A stretch of 64,000 nt of DNA from CAVWNR01 sp963756525 (lineage in GTDB: Bacteria; Actinomycetota; Actinomycetes; Mycobacteriales; Jatrophihabitantaceae): assembly GCA_963756525.1 (NCBI GenBank), contig CAVWNR010000009.1:1351507-1415506 (forward strand), in the 5' to 3' direction. Within the stretch, counting starts at the first letter, position 1. Every line of letters begins with the position of its first letter. The notes under the pieces were generated by a model that saw only the letters and a list, made by a program, of their open reading frames with translations, did not search any database and was not told where the DNA came from. The translations under genes were made by a program, and so were the position numbers. Below, piece by piece: positions 33,848 through 41,266 of the stretch.

Positions 33848-35363
33848 CCGGTTCCGGGTCGCTCAACCGGTCAGGAGCGGGGAAAAGCTGATCCACATCG
33901 GCGCGTGCGGTGCACCGGTAGGCGGCCAGGTCGAAGCGCCGGGTAATCCGCCGGAACGTGAACGTGAACGTCGGCCAGATCGTGGTGTTGCGCCCGTGTG
34001 CGTCCAGGTACCAGCTCACGCAGCCGCCGGTGTTCCATACCGACTTGGCCAGCACCGCCTGGATGCGCTCGTTGTACGCATCCTGCGCCTCCGCGTGGAC
34101 CTCCAGCGTGGCGAGGCGGTGGCGCTGCATCGCATCGAGCGCGCCGATCAGATAGTTCAGCTGCGACTCGATCATGAAGATCATCGACGTGTGGCCGAGC
34201 CCGGTGTTCGGCCCGGTGAGGATGAACAGGTTCGGAAAACCCGCGGTCGCGAAGCCCTTGTAGGCCCGCTGGCCGTGCTGGCGCCAGGTCTCGGCGAGCG
34301 TGCGCCCGTCCGCGCCGCGGATCAGCTCGTGCGCGGGCGAGTCCGTGACGTGGAATCCGGTGGCGGCCACGATCGCGTCCACCGGGCGCACCGTGCCGTC
34401 GGCGGTGACAACGGCGTGCGGGGCGATCTCGGCGATCCGGTCGGTGACCAGCTCGACGTTGTCGCGCTGCAGTGCTGGATACCAGTCGTTCGACAGCAGG
34501 ATGCGCTTGCAGCCGATCTCGAAGTTGGGCGTCACCGCCGCGCGCAGCGCCGGGTCGCGCACCTTGCGTCGAATGTGTTCCAGCGCGATTTCGCGCGGGC
34601 GGGCGGCCGCACGCGGATGGCCGGTGAAGCCGAACACGAACGACTCGCGGCCCCAGTAGATCGCGGCGCGGGCCAGCCGCTGCGCGCCGGGAACGTGCCG
34701 GTAGGCCAGAGCTTCGGCCCTGGGGAACGTGCGGTCGCGGCGCGGCATGACCCACGGCGCGGTGCGCTGATAGACGTCGAGGTGGCTAACCTGCCGGGCG
34801 ATCTCGGGCACGATCTGGATGGCCGACGCTCCGGTGCCGATCACCGCTACCCGCTTACCCGCGAGCCGCGCGTCGTGGTTCCACCGCGCGGAGTGGAAGA
34901 GTTCGCCGGCGAAGCTGTCCAGGCCGGAAGTCTTCGGGGCGGCCGGCTCGCACAGCACGCCGACGGCCGAGACGAGGACGTCGGCGGTGAAGCGTCCCCG
35001 GGTGGTGTCGAGCACCCACCGCGCGGCGTCGCCGTCCCAGCAGGCGGCGGTCATCTCGCAGTGGAACAGGTGCTTGTCGAGCACGCGGTACTTGCGGGCG
35101 ACGGTGCGCAGGTACTCCTGGATCTCCCATCCGGACGAGAACGAGCGCGTCCATCCGGGATTGAGCTCGAAGGAGTACGAGTACAGGTGGGACGGGACGT
35201 CGCACGCCGCGCCGGGATAGGTGTTGTCGCGCCAGGTGCCGCCGACCTCGCCGGCTCGCTCGATGACGAGGAAGTCGCGCCGTCCCGACCGGGTCAGCTT
35301 GATCGCCGCGCCGAGCCCGGCGAAGCCGCTGCCCACGATGAGTGTCTGGACGTGGGGCGTCAC
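33810..35363 (-). CDS. Flavin-containing monooxygenase (Baeyer-Villiger type)
   Basis: 517 residues. FAD-site LIVGSGFAGLGAAIKL at the N-terminus, the BVMO-like fingerprint region VGTWRDNTYPGAACDVPSH, NADPH-site VAVIGTGASAIQIVPE, and ATGFHVTD. It oxygenates ketones or similar compounds with NADPH and O2; substrate unknown. GTG at 35363 is chosen because a TACGCT box (35371-35376) lies 7 nt upstream; ATG at 35390 is the alternative. The C-terminal 28 residues are encoded by the palindrome at 33825-33893 and are probably not functional. Confidence 0.88.
   Translation of the reverse strand: MTPHVQTLIVGSGFAGLGAAIKLTRSGRRDFLVIERAGEVGGTWRDNTYPGAACDVPSHLYSYSFELNPGWTRSFSSGWEIQEYLRTVARKYRVLDKHLFHCEMTAACWDGDAARWVLDTTRGRFTADVLVSAVGVLCEPAAPKTSGLDSFAGELFHSARWNHDARLAGKRVAVIGTGASAIQIVPEIARQVSHLDVYQRTAPWVMPRRDRTFPRAEALAYRHVPGAQRLARAAIYWGRESFVFGFTGHPRAAARPREIALEHIRRKVRDPALRAAVTPNFEIGCKRILLSNDWYPALQRDNVELVTDRIAEIAPHAVVTADGTVRPVDAIVAATGFHVTDSPAHELIRGADGRTLAETWRQHGQRAYKGFATAGFPNLFILTGPNTGLGHTSMIFMIESQLNYLIGALDAMQRHRLATLEVHAEAQDAYNERIQAVLAKSVWNTGGCVSWYLDAHGRNTTIWPTFTFTFRRITRRFDLAAYRCTARADVDQLFPAPDRLSDPEPVRSGEDVIGEPA
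33825..33893. repeat. Palindromic repeat, family 1 copy 2
   Basis: Arms 33825-33853 and 33865-33893 are complementary at 26 of 29 positions with an 11-nt loop (core CTTCCCCGCTCCTGACCGGTT against its complement). It overlaps the 3' coding ends of the dCTP deaminase and the convergent monooxygenase, extending both proteins. Core and flanking GATC/TGATC are shared with the palindrome at 24157-24225. It could act as a bidirectional terminator. Confidence 0.88.
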
Positions 35364-35413
35364 GCTGCTCAGCGTACGGTCGGAGATCATCGGTGGGACA
35401 TACCGTTCGTTAC

Positions 35414-35419
35414 TAGGAT
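35414..35419 (+). promoter_or_regulatory. -10 box of ilvE (leaderless)
   Basis: TAGGAT, 8 nt before the ATG at 35428. It selects this start and indicates a leaderless transcript divergent from the monooxygenase promoter. Confidence 0.45.
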
Positions 35420-35427
35420 GCCCAAGT

Positions 35428-36513
35428 ATGGCGTTCACGGTGCAGACCAACCCTCGTCCTTGCAGCACTGACGAGCGGGCGAGGATCCTGGCCGAGCCGG
35501 GCTTCGGCCGGTACTTCACCGATCATATGGTCCGCATCGACTGGACGGCTGAAGATGGCTGGTCCGCCGGCGAGGTGCTCCCGTACGGACCGCTCAGGTT
35601 CGACCCGGCCACCGTGGTGTTCCACTACGGGCAGGAGATCTTCGAGGGGCTGAAGGCCTACCGGCAGCCGGACGGCTCGATTGCGACGTTCCGCCCGGAG
35701 GCGAACGCCGCCCGGTTCCGGCGCTCCGCGCGCCGGATGGGGATGGCCGAGCTCCCGGAGGAGCTGTTCCTCGAGTCGTTGCAGGCGCTGCTCGACGTCG
35801 ATGGCGAGTGGGTGCCCGCCGGCGAGGACGCCTCGCTGTATCTGCGCCCGTTCATGTTCGCAAGCGAGGTGGGGCTCGGCGTGCGGCCGGCGAACGCCTA
35901 CATATACCTGCTCATCGCCTCGCCCGCGGGCGCGTACTTCTCCGGCGGCATCGCGCCCGTGACGGTGTGGATCTCCACGGAGTACACCCGCGCCGCGCCG
36001 GGCGGCACCGGCGAGGCCAAGTGCGGCGGGAACTACGCGGCGTCGGTGGTCGCCCAGGCCCAGGCCGCGCAGCAGGGCTGCGACCAGGTCGTTTGGCTGG
36101 ACCCGGCCGAGCGGCGGTGGGTCGAGGAGATGGGCACGAACAACCTGTACTTCGTGTACGGCTCCGGGCCGACGGCTCGGGTGGTGACGCCGGCGCTCAC
36201 CGGAACGTTGCTGGCGGGCGTGACCCGTGACTCGCTGCTGACCGTCGCTCGCGACCTCGGCTACGCCACCGAGGAGGGGAAGATCTCGGTCGACGAGTGG
36301 CAAGCCGGGAACGCGTCCGGCGAGCTGACCGAGGTGTTCGGCTGCGGCACGGCGGCCGTGGTCACGCCCGTCGGGCAGGTGAAGAGCGCCCACGGCGAAT
36401 GGACGGTCGGCGACGGCAAGCCCGGGCCGATCACCATGGAGCTGCGCGAGCAGCTGGTCGGCATCCAGACCGGCCGGCTCCCCGACCGCTATGGCTGGCT
36501 GCACCATTACTGA
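35428..36513 (+). CDS. ilvE: Branched-chain amino acid aminotransferase
   Basis: 361-residue fold-type IV PLP aminotransferase that transaminates Leu, Ile and Val. Seen: VFHYGQEIFEGLKAYR, YLRPFMFASE, the PLP lysine in AKCGGNYAAS, EEMGTNNLYFV and the phosphate-binding FGCGTAAVVTP. Length and motifs are those of class IIB actinobacterial IlvE. It is monocistronic by spacing: 104 bp precede the downstream antiporter gene. Confidence 0.96.
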   Translation: MAFTVQTNPRPCSTDERARILAEPGFGRYFTDHMVRIDWTAEDGWSAGEVLPYGPLRFDPATVVFHYGQEIFEGLKAYRQPDGSIATFRPEANAARFRRSARRMGMAELPEELFLESLQALLDVDGEWVPAGEDASLYLRPFMFASEVGLGVRPANAYIYLLIASPAGAYFSGGIAPVTVWISTEYTRAAPGGTGEAKCGGNYAASVVAQAQAAQQGCDQVVWLDPAERRWVEEMGTNNLYFVYGSGPTARVVTPALTGTLLAGVTRDSLLTVARDLGYATEEGKISVDEWQAGNASGELTEVFGCGTAAVVTPVGQVKSAHGEWTVGDGKPGPITMELREQLVGIQTGRLPDRYGWLHHY

Positions 36514-36617
36514 GTGGCGCGGGCGCGGTAACCTCGGCTTCCATCCGATCTTGGCCGGCTAGCCGGACGGCGGGTCGAGCGGCCAGTCGCGGCCATCTGC
36601 CGAGGAGGGGCCGGACG

Positions 36618-37826
36618 ATGAGTCAACCGCTGCACGCCCTGATCCTGGTTCCGGTTATCGCGGTCGCGGCGCCGCTCCTGTCCGACCTGCTGCGCCGCTG
36701 GGTGCTGGTCCCCCTGGTGGTGTTCGAGATCCTGCTCGGCATTCTGCTCGGCCCGCAGGTCGCGGGCTGGATCCAGGAAAGCGACTTCATCAAGACGCTC
36801 GCCAACTTCGGCCTCGCCATGCTCTTCCTCCTCGCCGGATACGAGATCGACTTCGGGCGGATTCGAGGGCGTCCGCTTCGCCGCGCCACCCTGGGCTGGG
36901 TGCTGTCGCTGGCGGTCGGCGTCGGTCTTGGTGTGCTGGTGGCGCCGAGTGCGGCTGGCGGAGTGTTCGTCGGCATCGCGCTGACGAGCACCGCGCTAGG
37001 AACGATCATGCCGGTGCTGCTCGACGCAGGGGAGCTACCGACGCCGTTCGGCACGGCCGTGCTCGCGATCGGGACCGCCGGCGAGTTCGGGCCGCTGATC
37101 GCGATCGCGCTCTTCCTGAGCGGCCGCAGCCCGGCCCAGGCGAGCGTGACGCTGATCGCCTTCGCTGTGCTCATCGCGGCCGGGGTGCTGCTCACCACCC
37201 GGGTCAAGCACCGCCGGATCCATCGGCTGATCGAGGCGACGCTGCACTCGAGCGGTCAGTTCGCTGTCCGGCTGGTGATCCTGATCCTGGCCGCGCTGGT
37301 CGGGCTGGCCACCGCGTTCGGGTTGGACATGCTGCTCGGCGCGTTCGCCGCCGGCGTCATCATCAATCTGTTGATGGTCCAGGCGGATCCGGCCGCCAAG
37401 CACTATGTGGAGTCCAAACTCGACGCGGTGGGCTTCGGCTTCCTCATCCCCGTCTTCTTCATCAACACCGGTCTCGGGTTCGACCTGGACGCGCTGTTGC
37501 ACCAGCCGTCAACGCTCGCCCTTTTGCCGATCTCGCTGGTCCTGTTCCTTCTGGTGCGCGGGGTTCCCGCGACGCTCGCCGCGCCGCCGGGCTGCTCGCG
37601 CGCGGACAAGCTGGCGGTCACCTTCTTCGGCGCCACTGGCCTGCCGATCATCGTGGCGGTAACCAGCATCGGCGTCGACCACGGCGACCTGAAGTCATCA
37701 ACCGCGGCGGCGCTGGTCGGCGCCGGCATCCTGTCGGTGCTGGTCTTCCCGATCCTCGGATTGCAGCAACGCCGAACCGCGGTCCCGCGGGCGAAAGCAG
37801 AGGCTGAGGCGGAGGCCACGCCCTAG
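36618..37826 (+). CDS. Cation/proton antiporter (CPA2, KefB/NapA type)
   Basis: 402 residues with about 12-13 membrane helices and no cytosolic RCK/TrkA domain. The N-terminus (VPLVVFEILLGILLGPQVAG...FLLAGYEIDF) is the CPA2 signature. The paired-acid motif of classic antiporters is not clear, so ion and polarity are unknown. The ATG at 36618 has GAGGAGGGG 7 nt upstream; an in-frame extension upstream overlaps ilvE and is rejected. It abuts the convergent LigD-like gene with no gap. The C-terminus is Ala/Glu-rich. Confidence 0.87.
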   Translation: MSQPLHALILVPVIAVAAPLLSDLLRRWVLVPLVVFEILLGILLGPQVAGWIQESDFIKTLANFGLAMLFLLAGYEIDFGRIRGRPLRRATLGWVLSLAVGVGLGVLVAPSAAGGVFVGIALTSTALGTIMPVLLDAGELPTPFGTAVLAIGTAGEFGPLIAIALFLSGRSPAQASVTLIAFAVLIAAGVLLTTRVKHRRIHRLIEATLHSSGQFAVRLVILILAALVGLATAFGLDMLLGAFAAGVIINLLMVQADPAAKHYVESKLDAVGFGFLIPVFFINTGLGFDLDALLHQPSTLALLPISLVLFLLVRGVPATLAAPPGCSRADKLAVTFFGATGLPIIVAVTSIGVDHGDLKSSTAAALVGAGILSVLVFPILGLQQRRTAVPRAKAEAEAEATP

Positions 37827-39434
37827 TCATTCGAGGTTGGGCAGGCGCTGGGTATGCGTGAGGACGGGCCGGAACAGATCGCCGACGTCGGCGAGCCGTT
37901 GCCCGATACTGCGGATGGTCCACCGGTCGGGGCGCAGAGCCGCGTCGTCCAGTTCGTCCCAGCCGATCGGCGCGGACACCGGAGCACCGGCGGCCGGGCG
38001 CGGGCTGTACGGCGCGACGAGCGTCTTGTTGATCGCGTTCTGGGTGTAGTCCAGGCGTGCCTTGCCGCGCCGCTCGCTGACCTCCCACTTCCAGCTCACC
38101 AGCTCGGGAACGACCGCGCCGATGCTGCGCGACAGCGCGGCGACCCACTCGCGGGTGTCGTCGAACGCCGGTCCGGTCGCGATCGGGACCCAGATCTGGA
38201 TGCCGCGCCGGCCGGTGACCTTGGGGACCGCCTGCATGTTCAGGTGCTGCAGCGCGGTGCGGTGCAGCCGGGCCAGGGTGAGCACCTGCTCCCATGACGT
38301 GCCGGTGCCCGGATCGATGTCGATCAGGGCGTAGCTCGGGCAGTGCGGGGCCGCGGTCGTCGACGTCCACGGGTGCCACTCGAGCGCGCCGAAGTTGGCG
38401 ACCCAGACGAGCGCCGCCGGCTCGTCGACGACGATGTAGGTACCCGTCTCGCCGGAGTCGGCCTCGGCGTCGTCCCACCGCGGCAGCCAGTCCGGGGCAT
38501 GACTGGGCAGCTCCTTGTGCCAGAAGCCCTTCGCCTGGGCACCGTTCGGGTAGCGGTGCATGTTCAGCGCCCGCCCGGCCAGATACGGCAGCAGGGTCGG
38601 CGCGATGCAGCCCGCGTAGCGGATCAGCTCCCGCTTGCTCACCGGTCGCTCGCGCTTGCGGGCTGGGAAGAGCTCCTTGTCCAGGTTGGTCACTCGCAGG
38701 TCGCGTCCGAAGATCGTCCAGATGCCGCCGCGCGTCGGCAGGTCGTCCAGCGCGGCCAGCTCCTCGTCGGTGGGCGGCGCGGGCGGACGCAGCAGCACCG
38801 ACGCCCGCGCGGCGGGCAGGTCCGATCGCCACATCCGTTCCGGATCGGCCTGGACCTCGTCGTTCGTGCGCCCGGAGAGAACCGATCGCGGATGCTGTTC
38901 CGGGTCCCAGCCGCGCACCGCATGCTCGTCGTTCTTGTGCAGCAGCAGCCAGCGTTCCTTGCCGCCGTCGTCGACCCCGGTGCGCACCAACACCAGGCGC
39001 CCGCGCAGCTTGTGCCCGTACACCTCGGCGCGCAACTCACCGGCGGCGATCGCCGCGGCCGGGTCGTCGGCACCGTGTGGCTCCCAGGTCCCGATGTCCC
39101 AGACGATCACGTCCCCGCCGCCGTACTCGCCGTGCGGGATCACCCCTTCGAAGTCGAGGTATTCGATGGGGTGGTCCTCGACGTGCACCGCCATGTGGCG
39201 CGCCTTCGGGTCCAGCGTCGGGCCGCGAGGCACCGCCCAGCTCGCCAGGACGCCGTCGATCTCGAAGCGCACGTCGTAGTGCAGCCGGCGGGCGCGGTGG
39301 CGCTGCACGACGAAGCGCGGCGCGCCGTCGCGTTTGCCGGCAGCCGGGCCCGCGGCGCCTGCCGGCTCGGGTGTGCGGGTGAAGTCGCGCCGCTGCCGGT
39401 AGCCGCCCAGCCGGGTCTCTGCGCGCTTGGCCAC
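37827..39434 (-). CDS. LigD-like phosphoesterase-polymerase (no ligase domain)
   Basis: 535 residues. An N-terminal 3'-phosphoesterase domain (around 30-190, VVQRHRARRLHYDVRFEIDG...PHGEYGGGDVIVWD) with His/Asp metal ligands is followed by an archaeo-eukaryotic primase-type polymerase domain (around 235-520, IDIDPGTGTSWEQV with the DxD metal motif). The ATP-dependent ligase domain of full LigD is missing, so it would process ends in NHEJ and rely on another ligase. No ku gene lies in the window. Start is GTG at 39434. Confidence 0.88.
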   Translation of the reverse strand: MAKRAETRLGGYRQRRDFTRTPEPAGAAGPAAGKRDGAPRFVVQRHRARRLHYDVRFEIDGVLASWAVPRGPTLDPKARHMAVHVEDHPIEYLDFEGVIPHGEYGGGDVIVWDIGTWEPHGADDPAAAIAAGELRAEVYGHKLRGRLVLVRTGVDDGGKERWLLLHKNDEHAVRGWDPEQHPRSVLSGRTNDEVQADPERMWRSDLPAARASVLLRPPAPPTDEELAALDDLPTRGGIWTIFGRDLRVTNLDKELFPARKRERPVSKRELIRYAGCIAPTLLPYLAGRALNMHRYPNGAQAKGFWHKELPSHAPDWLPRWDDAEADSGETGTYIVVDEPAALVWVANFGALEWHPWTSTTAAPHCPSYALIDIDPGTGTSWEQVLTLARLHRTALQHLNMQAVPKVTGRRGIQIWVPIATGPAFDDTREWVAALSRSIGAVVPELVSWKWEVSERRGKARLDYTQNAINKTLVAPYSPRPAAGAPVSAPIGWDELDDAALRPDRWTIRSIGQRLADVGDLFRPVLTHTQRLPNLE

Positions 39435-39601
39435 GTCGGTGAGTCTTCCCGTGCGGCGCGAGGGTGGAACGCTGCAGCTCGAGTTCGAGCGGGCCGACGC
39501 TAACCGTGGTGCGGCGCGAGTTATCGCACGGGAATCGCACGACCGGGCTCGTCACCGGAGTGACCCGCGAGGCACCGGACCAGCAGGCCCCTATTCCCTG
39601 C

Positions 39602-39623
39602 GGCTCTCCGGTAGCTTCTGGCG
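39602..39623 (+). repeat. Partial duplicate of the tRNA-Gly promoter region
   Basis: GGCTCTC-C-GGTAGC-T-TCTGGCG matches 40683-40704 at 20 of 22 positions. The match lies directly upstream of tRNA-Gly and includes its TAGCAT box, here TAGCTT. The two copies bracket the toxin-antitoxin/recombinase segment. Confidence 0.6.
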
Positions 39624-39646
39624 CACCAGCCCAACTTCATCCTGGC

Positions 39647-39652
39647 TATACT
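39647..39652 (+). promoter_or_regulatory. -10 box of left RelBE-type operon
   Basis: TATACT, 7 nt before the ATG at 39660. The stretch CTATACTTGTGGCTATG is identical at the second TA operon (52637-52653), so promoter and operator are conserved between them. Confidence 0.75.
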
Positions 39653-39659
39653 TGTGGCT

Positions 39660-39944
39660 ATGAACGGGGTTGAGCATCTGCCGCTCGCCGAGGTGAAGAA
39701 CCGACTGTCTGAGGTGGTGGATCGGTTGGAGCGGGAGCACGGCCGGGTCGTGATCACTAAGCATGGACGTCCCGCTGCTGTCGTACTCAGCGTCGATGAT
39801 CTCGAGGGGCTTGAGGAGACCCTGGAGATCATGGCCGATCCCAAGCTGATGCGACGCATCCGTGCGGCCGATGCTGAGATCGATACCGGCCGCTCGCTGA
39901 TCCTGAGCAGGGAGCAGGCACTTGGCGCGGCACACAGGCGCTAA
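39660..39944 (+). CDS. Phd/YefM-type antitoxin (left copy)
   Basis: 94 residues: Phd/YefM antitoxin fold with LAEVKNRLSEVVDRLE, then VVITKHGRPAAVVLSVDDLEG. It binds its own promoter and neutralises the RelE-type toxin encoded next. The start is set by the TATACT box 7 nt upstream. The stop overlaps the toxin start (TAATG). About half of the residues match the antitoxin at 52651, so the two modules are paralogues. Confidence 0.9.
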   Translation: MNGVEHLPLAEVKNRLSEVVDRLEREHGRVVITKHGRPAAVVLSVDDLEGLEETLEIMADPKLMRRIRAADAEIDTGRSLILSREQALGAAHRR

Positions 39945-40243
39945 TGGCGGATCCGTACGCGATCGCTTGGGCACCCTCGGCACAACGTGACCTGGCACGG
40001 CTGCCGGAGAAGATCGCCACCGCAGTCGTCCAGTTCGCCTACGGATCGCTGGCCGCCAACCCATCGCGTGTCGGCCGTGAGTTGCACCTTGATCTCGCCG
40101 GGCACCGTTCGGCTCGCCGCGGAGACTTCCGCATCATCTACCGCGTAGATGATCAGCAGCATGTCGTGCACGTCGTCGCCGTCGACCATCGCGCTGACGT
40201 ATACCGCTCAGGCCGGCGTGGCCGCTCAGGTGCCGGTTGTTGA
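39944..40243 (+). CDS. RelE/ParE-type toxin (left copy, 3' end altered)
   Basis: 99 residues. RelE fold: YAIAWAPSAQRDLARLPEKI...NPSRVGRELHLDLAGHRSAR, RGDFRIIYRVDD and VVAVDHRADVYR. The natural family end is at VYR (about residue 88). The remaining 11 residues come from a junction near 40207-40215, where the sequence changes to a recombinase gene in another frame. Catalytic Arg and Tyr residues are present, so mRNA-cleaving activity is possible. Confidence 0.87.
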   Translation: MADPYAIAWAPSAQRDLARLPEKIATAVVQFAYGSLAANPSRVGRELHLDLAGHRSARRGDFRIIYRVDDQQHVVHVVAVDHRADVYRSGRRGRSGAGC

Positions 40244-40590
40244 CATGCTCCGCGCGCACCTGGACACCTACGTCGCCGACCGGCCGGACGCGTTCGTGTT
40301 CACCGGTTCCAGCGGGCGGCCGATGCGGCGCAGCAACTTCAACAAGGCGGTCAGGTGGTTCGAGGCGCGCGCCGCGATCGGCGTGCCGAACCTGCACCTG
40401 CACGACCTGCGGCACACCGGCAACACGCTGGCCGCGGCCACGCCCGGCACGTCCACCCGTGACCTGATGGACCGGATGGGACACGACAGCATGCGCGCCG
40501 CCTTGATCTACCGGCACAAGACTCGCGAGGCGGACCAGCGCATCGCCGACGCGTTGCAGCACGAGATCGAAGAGGCCGACCGCGGCGTCG
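40210..40590 (+). pseudogene. Tyrosine recombinase (phage-type integrase), C-terminal fragment
   Basis: The open frame encodes only the C-terminal catalytic part: VDMLRAHLDTYVADRPDAFV, HLHDLRHTGNTLAAATPG (His-x-x-Arg), RMGHDSMRAALIYRHKTR (His and Tyr nucleophile). The N-terminal arm-binding and core-binding domains and the first catalytic Arg are missing, and no start precedes it. The 5' break coincides with the end of the RelE toxin. The frame runs on without a stop into tRNA-Gly. It is probably the remnant of an older integrative element at this tRNA. Confidence 0.85.
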
Positions 40591-40682
40591 CGCCGACTCC
40601 GCTAACAGCACGGGGACAGCACGGCGACCGTGAACGTCGAGCCCGTACTCGGGATGCTGGGACGGGAGACCCCGGAATCCGG

Positions 40683-40704
40683 GGCTCTCAGGTAGCATCT
40701 GGCG
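40683..40704 (+). promoter_or_regulatory. Promoter region of tRNA-Gly
   Basis: Contains TAGCAT (40692-40697) 12 nt before the tRNA start; it duplicates 39602-39623 with two differences. A small CCCCGG/CCGGGG hairpin lies just before it. Confidence 0.5.
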
Positions 40705-40709
40705 AGTCT

Positions 40710-40780
40710 GCGGGTGTAGTTCAATGGCAGAACATCAGCTTCCCAAGCTGACAGTGCGGGTTCGATTCCCGTCACCCGCT
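40710..40780 (+). tRNA. tRNA-Gly (anticodon CCC)
   Basis: 71-nt cloverleaf: acceptor GCGGGTG/CACCCGC, D-arm GTTC..., anticodon stem TCAGC/GCTGA around loop TTCCCAA (anticodon CCC, decoding GGG), T-arm GCGGG-TTCGATT-CCCGT and discriminator U. CCA is not encoded. It is the integration site of the 12.6-kb element. Its 3' part, from the anticodon loop on, is repeated at 53347-53402. Confidence 0.93.
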
Positions 40781-40796
40781 CGGTGGTTGTCGACGG
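40740..40796 (+). repeat. Left attachment repeat (attL, within tRNA-Gly)
   Basis: 3' half of tRNA-Gly plus 16 bp beyond. It shares an exact 29-bp core (40746-40774) with the right copy and about 19 of 25 positions beyond it. It starts at the anticodon loop, a usual crossover region for tyrosine recombinases. Confidence 0.8.
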
Positions 40797-41266
40797 GATC
40801 CACGGCGTCCAGTGCTCAGAACCGTTGATTCCGTAGGCTTTTGCGGGGTGTCGGTCCATTACGGTCCATTAGACGAGAGATTAGACGAGAGCTGACAATC
40901 CTCGGCAGCGTCAACGCCGCCCGGTTTCTGGGGTCGAGAAGCTCTGGCGGCGGCAGCATCATCAGCTTGTGACTGCGAGCCATGATCAGCGGCACCACGT
41001 GCTGGCCGGCTGCTCGGTGATAGGGAGCCGCAGCGGGCGGGCAAGAGGAACGTTCGTATGTCTGATCCCCGTGCAGCGCCGGACTCTCCCGAACCTTCCG
41101 CAAAGCGGCATGATCGCGAACATCGGCGACGTCCTCATCTTGCGGGAATAGGTCGGACTGGCGCGTCTGGAGGGCCGTACGCCGCGCCCGGCCCCACTCG
41201 TCGCGACCGAGCGACCCGGGCAGATCGCCGAATCCGTATTCGTGGCCATGGACCCATCGGCCGAGG
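40797..41266. other. Gene-poor stretch inside the island (left end)
   Basis: About 470 bp without a convincing gene. It holds the tandem GGTCCATTA arm-type motif at 40852-40871 and then GAGA/TTAGACGAGA repeats (40871-40893). Short frames on both strands have no recognisable product. It is probably the remains of the element's integrase end. Confidence 0.5.
40852..40871 (+). repeat. Tandem GGTCCATTA motif, left arm
   Basis: Two direct copies of CGGTCCATTA (overlapping by the A/C junction), 78 bp inside the left core. The same tandem occurs 91 bp inside the right core at 53241-53261. It is likely the arm-type binding site of the lost integrase. Confidence 0.6.

Noticed and set aside
40149..40751. 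Reading the recombinase as a complete 200-residue protein
   Set aside because: There is no N-terminal domain, the first 20 codons are the RelE gene out of frame, and the frame runs through tRNA-Gly; a truncated pseudogene is more likely.
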